Origin: Cinclus cinclus
Lineage: Eukaryota; Chordata; Aves; Passeriformes; Cinclidae
Assembly: GCF_963662255.1 (NCBI RefSeq)
Contig: NC_085073.1
Location: forward strand, 558,001 to 622,000
Length of the DNA: 64,000 nucleotides
Direction: 5' to 3'
Shown piece by piece: positions 62,045 through 64,000 of this stretch. Every line of letters begins with the position of its first letter. The first letter of the stretch is position 1. The notes below the pieces were generated by a model. That model was given only the letters and a program-made list of their open reading frames with translations, was not told the DNA's origin and did no database searches. The position numbers and the translations under genes were made by a program.

Positions 62045-64000
62045 GTCACAATGGTTCCTTGCTTCTCTTAACCCCTGTGGTGTCACAATGCATCCCATGC
62101 CCTTTTAGGCCACTTGATGTCACAATGAATCATTTCATTTTTGGCCTCCATGGTGGCATAATTGTACCAGGTTTTAATTGGGCCCCATGCTTTCACAATT
62201 CATCCCTGGCCCTTTTAGGCCCATTGGTGTCACAAGGGACCATTAGGTTGTTAGCCTCCATTGGGTCACAATGGTTCCTTGCTTCTCTTAACCTCTGTGG
62301 TGTCACAATGCATTCCATGCCATTTTAGGCCACTTGATGTCACAATGAATCATTTGATTCTTGGCCTCCATGGTGTCATAATAGTCCCTTGTTTCTATTG
62401 GTCCCCATGCTGTCACAGTTCATCCGTGGTCCTTTTGCACCCCCTGGTGTCAAAAGGGATTCTAAGATTGTTAGCCTGCCTTCGGTCACAATGGATCCTT
62501 GCTTCTCTTAACCCCTGTGGTGTCACAATGCATCCCATGCCCTTTTAGGCCACTTGATGTCACAATGAATCATTTGATTCTTGGCCTCCATGGTGGCATA
62601 ATTGTACCAGGTTTTAATTGGGCCCCATGCTTTCACAATTCATCCCTGGCCCTTTTAGGCTCATTGGTGTCACAAGGGACCATTAGATTGTTAGCCTCCA
62701 TTGGGTCACAATGGTTCCTTGCTTCTCTTAACCTCTGTGGTGTCACAATGCATTCCATGCCATTTTAGGCCACTTGATGTCACAATGAATCATTTGATTC
62801 TTGGCCTCCATGGTGTCATAATGGTTCCTTGTTTCTATTGGGCCCCATGCTGTCACAATTCATCCCTGGCCCTTTTACGCCCCCTGGTGTCAAATGGGAT
62901 CCTGGGATTATTAGCCTCCATTGGGTCACAATGGTTCCTTGCTTCTCTTAACCCCTGTGGTGTCACAATGCATCCCATGCCCTTTTAGGCCACTTGATGT
63001 CAATGAATCATTTGATTCTTGGCCTCCATAGTGACATAATAGATCCTTGCTTCTTTTGGTCCCCGTGCTGTAACAATCCATCCCTGGCCATCTTAGGCCC
63101 CCTGGTGTCACAAGGGATCATTAGATTGTTAGCCTGCATTGGGTCACAATGGTTCCTTGCTTCTCTTAGGCCCTGTGGTGTCACAATGCATCCCATGCCC
63201 TTTTAGGCCACTTGGTGTTACAATGAATCATTTGAGTCTTGGTCTCTATTGTGTCATAATATTTCCATGTTATTATTGTGCCCCATGCTTTCACAATTCA
63301 TCCCTGGCCCTATTGCAACCCCTGGTGTCACAATGGATCATTAGATTGTTAGCCTGCATTGGGTCACAATGGTTCCTTGCTTCTCTTAACCTCTGTGGTG
63401 TCACAATGCATTCCAAGACCTTTTAGCCCACTTGGTCTTACAATGAACCATTTGATTCTTTGCCTTCATGGTGTCATAATGGTTCCTTGCTTCTATAGGT
63501 CCCCATGCAGTCACAGTTCATCCGTGGTCCTTTTGCGCCCCCTGGTGTCAAAAGGGATTCTAAGATTGTTAGCCTGCCTTGGGTCACAATGGTTCCTTGC
63601 TTCTCTTAACCCCTGTGGTGCCACAATGCATCCCATGCCCTTTTAGGCCACTTGATGTCACAATGAATCATTTGATTTTTGGCCTCCATGGTGGCATAAT
63701 TGTACCAGGTTTTAATTGGGCCCCATGCTTTCACAATTCATCCCTGGCCCTTTTAGGCCCATTGGTGTCACAAGGGACCATTAGATTGTTAGCCTGCATT
63801 GGGTCACAATGGTTCCTTGCTTCTCTTAACCTCTGTGGTGTCACAATGCATTCCATGCCATTTTAGGCCACTTGATGTCACAATGAATCATTTGATTCTT
63901 GGCCTCCATGGTGTCATAATGGTTCCTTGTTTCTATTGGGCCCCATGCTGTCACAATTCATCCCTGGCCCTTTTACGCCCTCTGGTGTCAAATGGGATCC

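Larger units (their letters stand above)
1..64000. repeat. Satellite DNA array, 220-bp monomer, filling the whole window
   Basis: The same 220-bp unit recurs head to tail in one orientation from the first base to the last, about 291 copies, with no interruption by other sequence. Spacing between equivalent points is exactly 220 bp from base 1 to about 16490, and afterwards changes only at a few 1-2 bp indels. One monomer counted by hand (1-220) has A 44, C 57, G 45, T 74: 46% GC, with a T+C-rich + strand. I do not recognise the family by name. The 220-bp unit, internal 37-bp subrepeats and HOR organisation are seen directly. A heterochromatic or centromere-linked role is inference from array type only. 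Confidence 0.99.
58889..64000 (+). repeat. Right-hand array segment, more scattered substitutions
   Basis: Order after 58889: m d y r g a g m d y r g m g a g a g m d y r g m. Unique changes are commoner here, for example GGATTCTTGCTTCGC (58972), GGGACACAATGG (59183), GTGTCCCATG (59320), TCATCATGGTTCG (59957), GGGTCAGAATGG (60062) and TTAGTCCCCC (60677). Bases 57160-58941 match 62219-64000 at offset 5059 with several differences. The array continues past the window end. Confidence 0.82.

Noticed and set aside
233..63866. Tandem small genes encoding 95-residue Cys/Leu-rich proteins on the + strand
   Set aside because: Frames start at TTG, overlap, and shift frame every monomer because 220 mod 3 is 1. 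No start context, domain or untranslated structure is consistent with genes.
1..64000. CRISPR array suggested by regular ~37-bp spacing
   Set aside because: There are no unique spacers. The 37-bp units abut each other, and their variable parts recur identically every 220 bp.
1..64000. Zinc-finger or other Cys-rich repeat protein gene
   Set aside because: The CxxC-like residues come from frame translation of TGC/TGT-rich repeat DNA. Spacing does not follow any finger pattern and no frame stays open across monomers.
1..64000. Human alpha satellite or another named satellite
   Set aside because: The 220-bp unit and its 37-bp substructure do not fit the 171-bp alphoid monomer, and I recognise no other named family from memory. 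Left unnamed.
1..64000. NF-Y binding lattice from ATTGG (minus-strand CCAAT) at several subunits
   Set aside because: The flanks (ATTGGGCC, ATTGGGTC, ATTGGTGT) are a weak fit to the wider NF-Y consensus, and the pentamer is expected often in this composition.
1..64000. Transposable element insertion, tRNA, rRNA or unique spacer between array blocks
   Set aside because: Block joints were read directly. All change from one monomer type to another in register, with no inserted foreign sequence or target-site duplication.

Overview
The window is one uninterrupted satellite DNA array. No gene, RNA gene, transposon, CRISPR array or unique-sequence island is visible from base 1 to base 64000, and the array runs off both ends. 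The monomer is 220 bp (about 291 copies). It is made of six diverged subunits of 36-37 bp, each opening with a version of GTCACAAT. Subunits 1-2-3 resemble 4-5-6, so the monomer looks like a doubled 110-bp trimer of an ancestral ~37-bp minisatellite.

Above the monomer there is higher-order repeat (HOR) structure. Six monomer types (called here d, y, r, g, a, m) can be told apart by fixed signatures. The commonest cycle is m-d-y-r-g (5 monomers, 1100 bp). A longer form adds a-g (7 monomers, 1540 bp).

Layout: 1-8596 is irregular and has only one m monomer. 8597-13876 holds two 12-monomer units, each a 5-mer plus a 7-mer. 13877-20692 is shuffled. 20693-29710 is 5-mer/7-mer based and contains a 14-monomer block (3079 bp) duplicated almost perfectly. 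29711-34550 is two 11-monomer units (2420 bp). 34331-58888 is dominated by a block of about 11 kb that was copied, shortened and then internally re-duplicated (offsets 10997, 4839 and 13416 bp). 58889-64000 is a more varied tail that matches 57.2-58.9 kb again at offset 5059.

Organism: not identifiable from this sequence. A large HOR satellite with very low CpG (0 to about 2 per monomer, against about 12 expected from base composition in the monomer counted) fits heterochromatin of a eukaryote with heavy CpG methylation, most simply a vertebrate. That is inference. A centromeric or pericentromeric location is possible but not shown.

Open frames of 95 codons recur once per monomer on the + strand. 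They begin at TTG, rotate frame because 220 is not a multiple of 3, and overlap each other. They are a by-product of the repeat and are not annotated as genes. The interest of the window lies in its evolution: nested amplification, in-register exchange between monomer types, and small indels that trace each block duplication.
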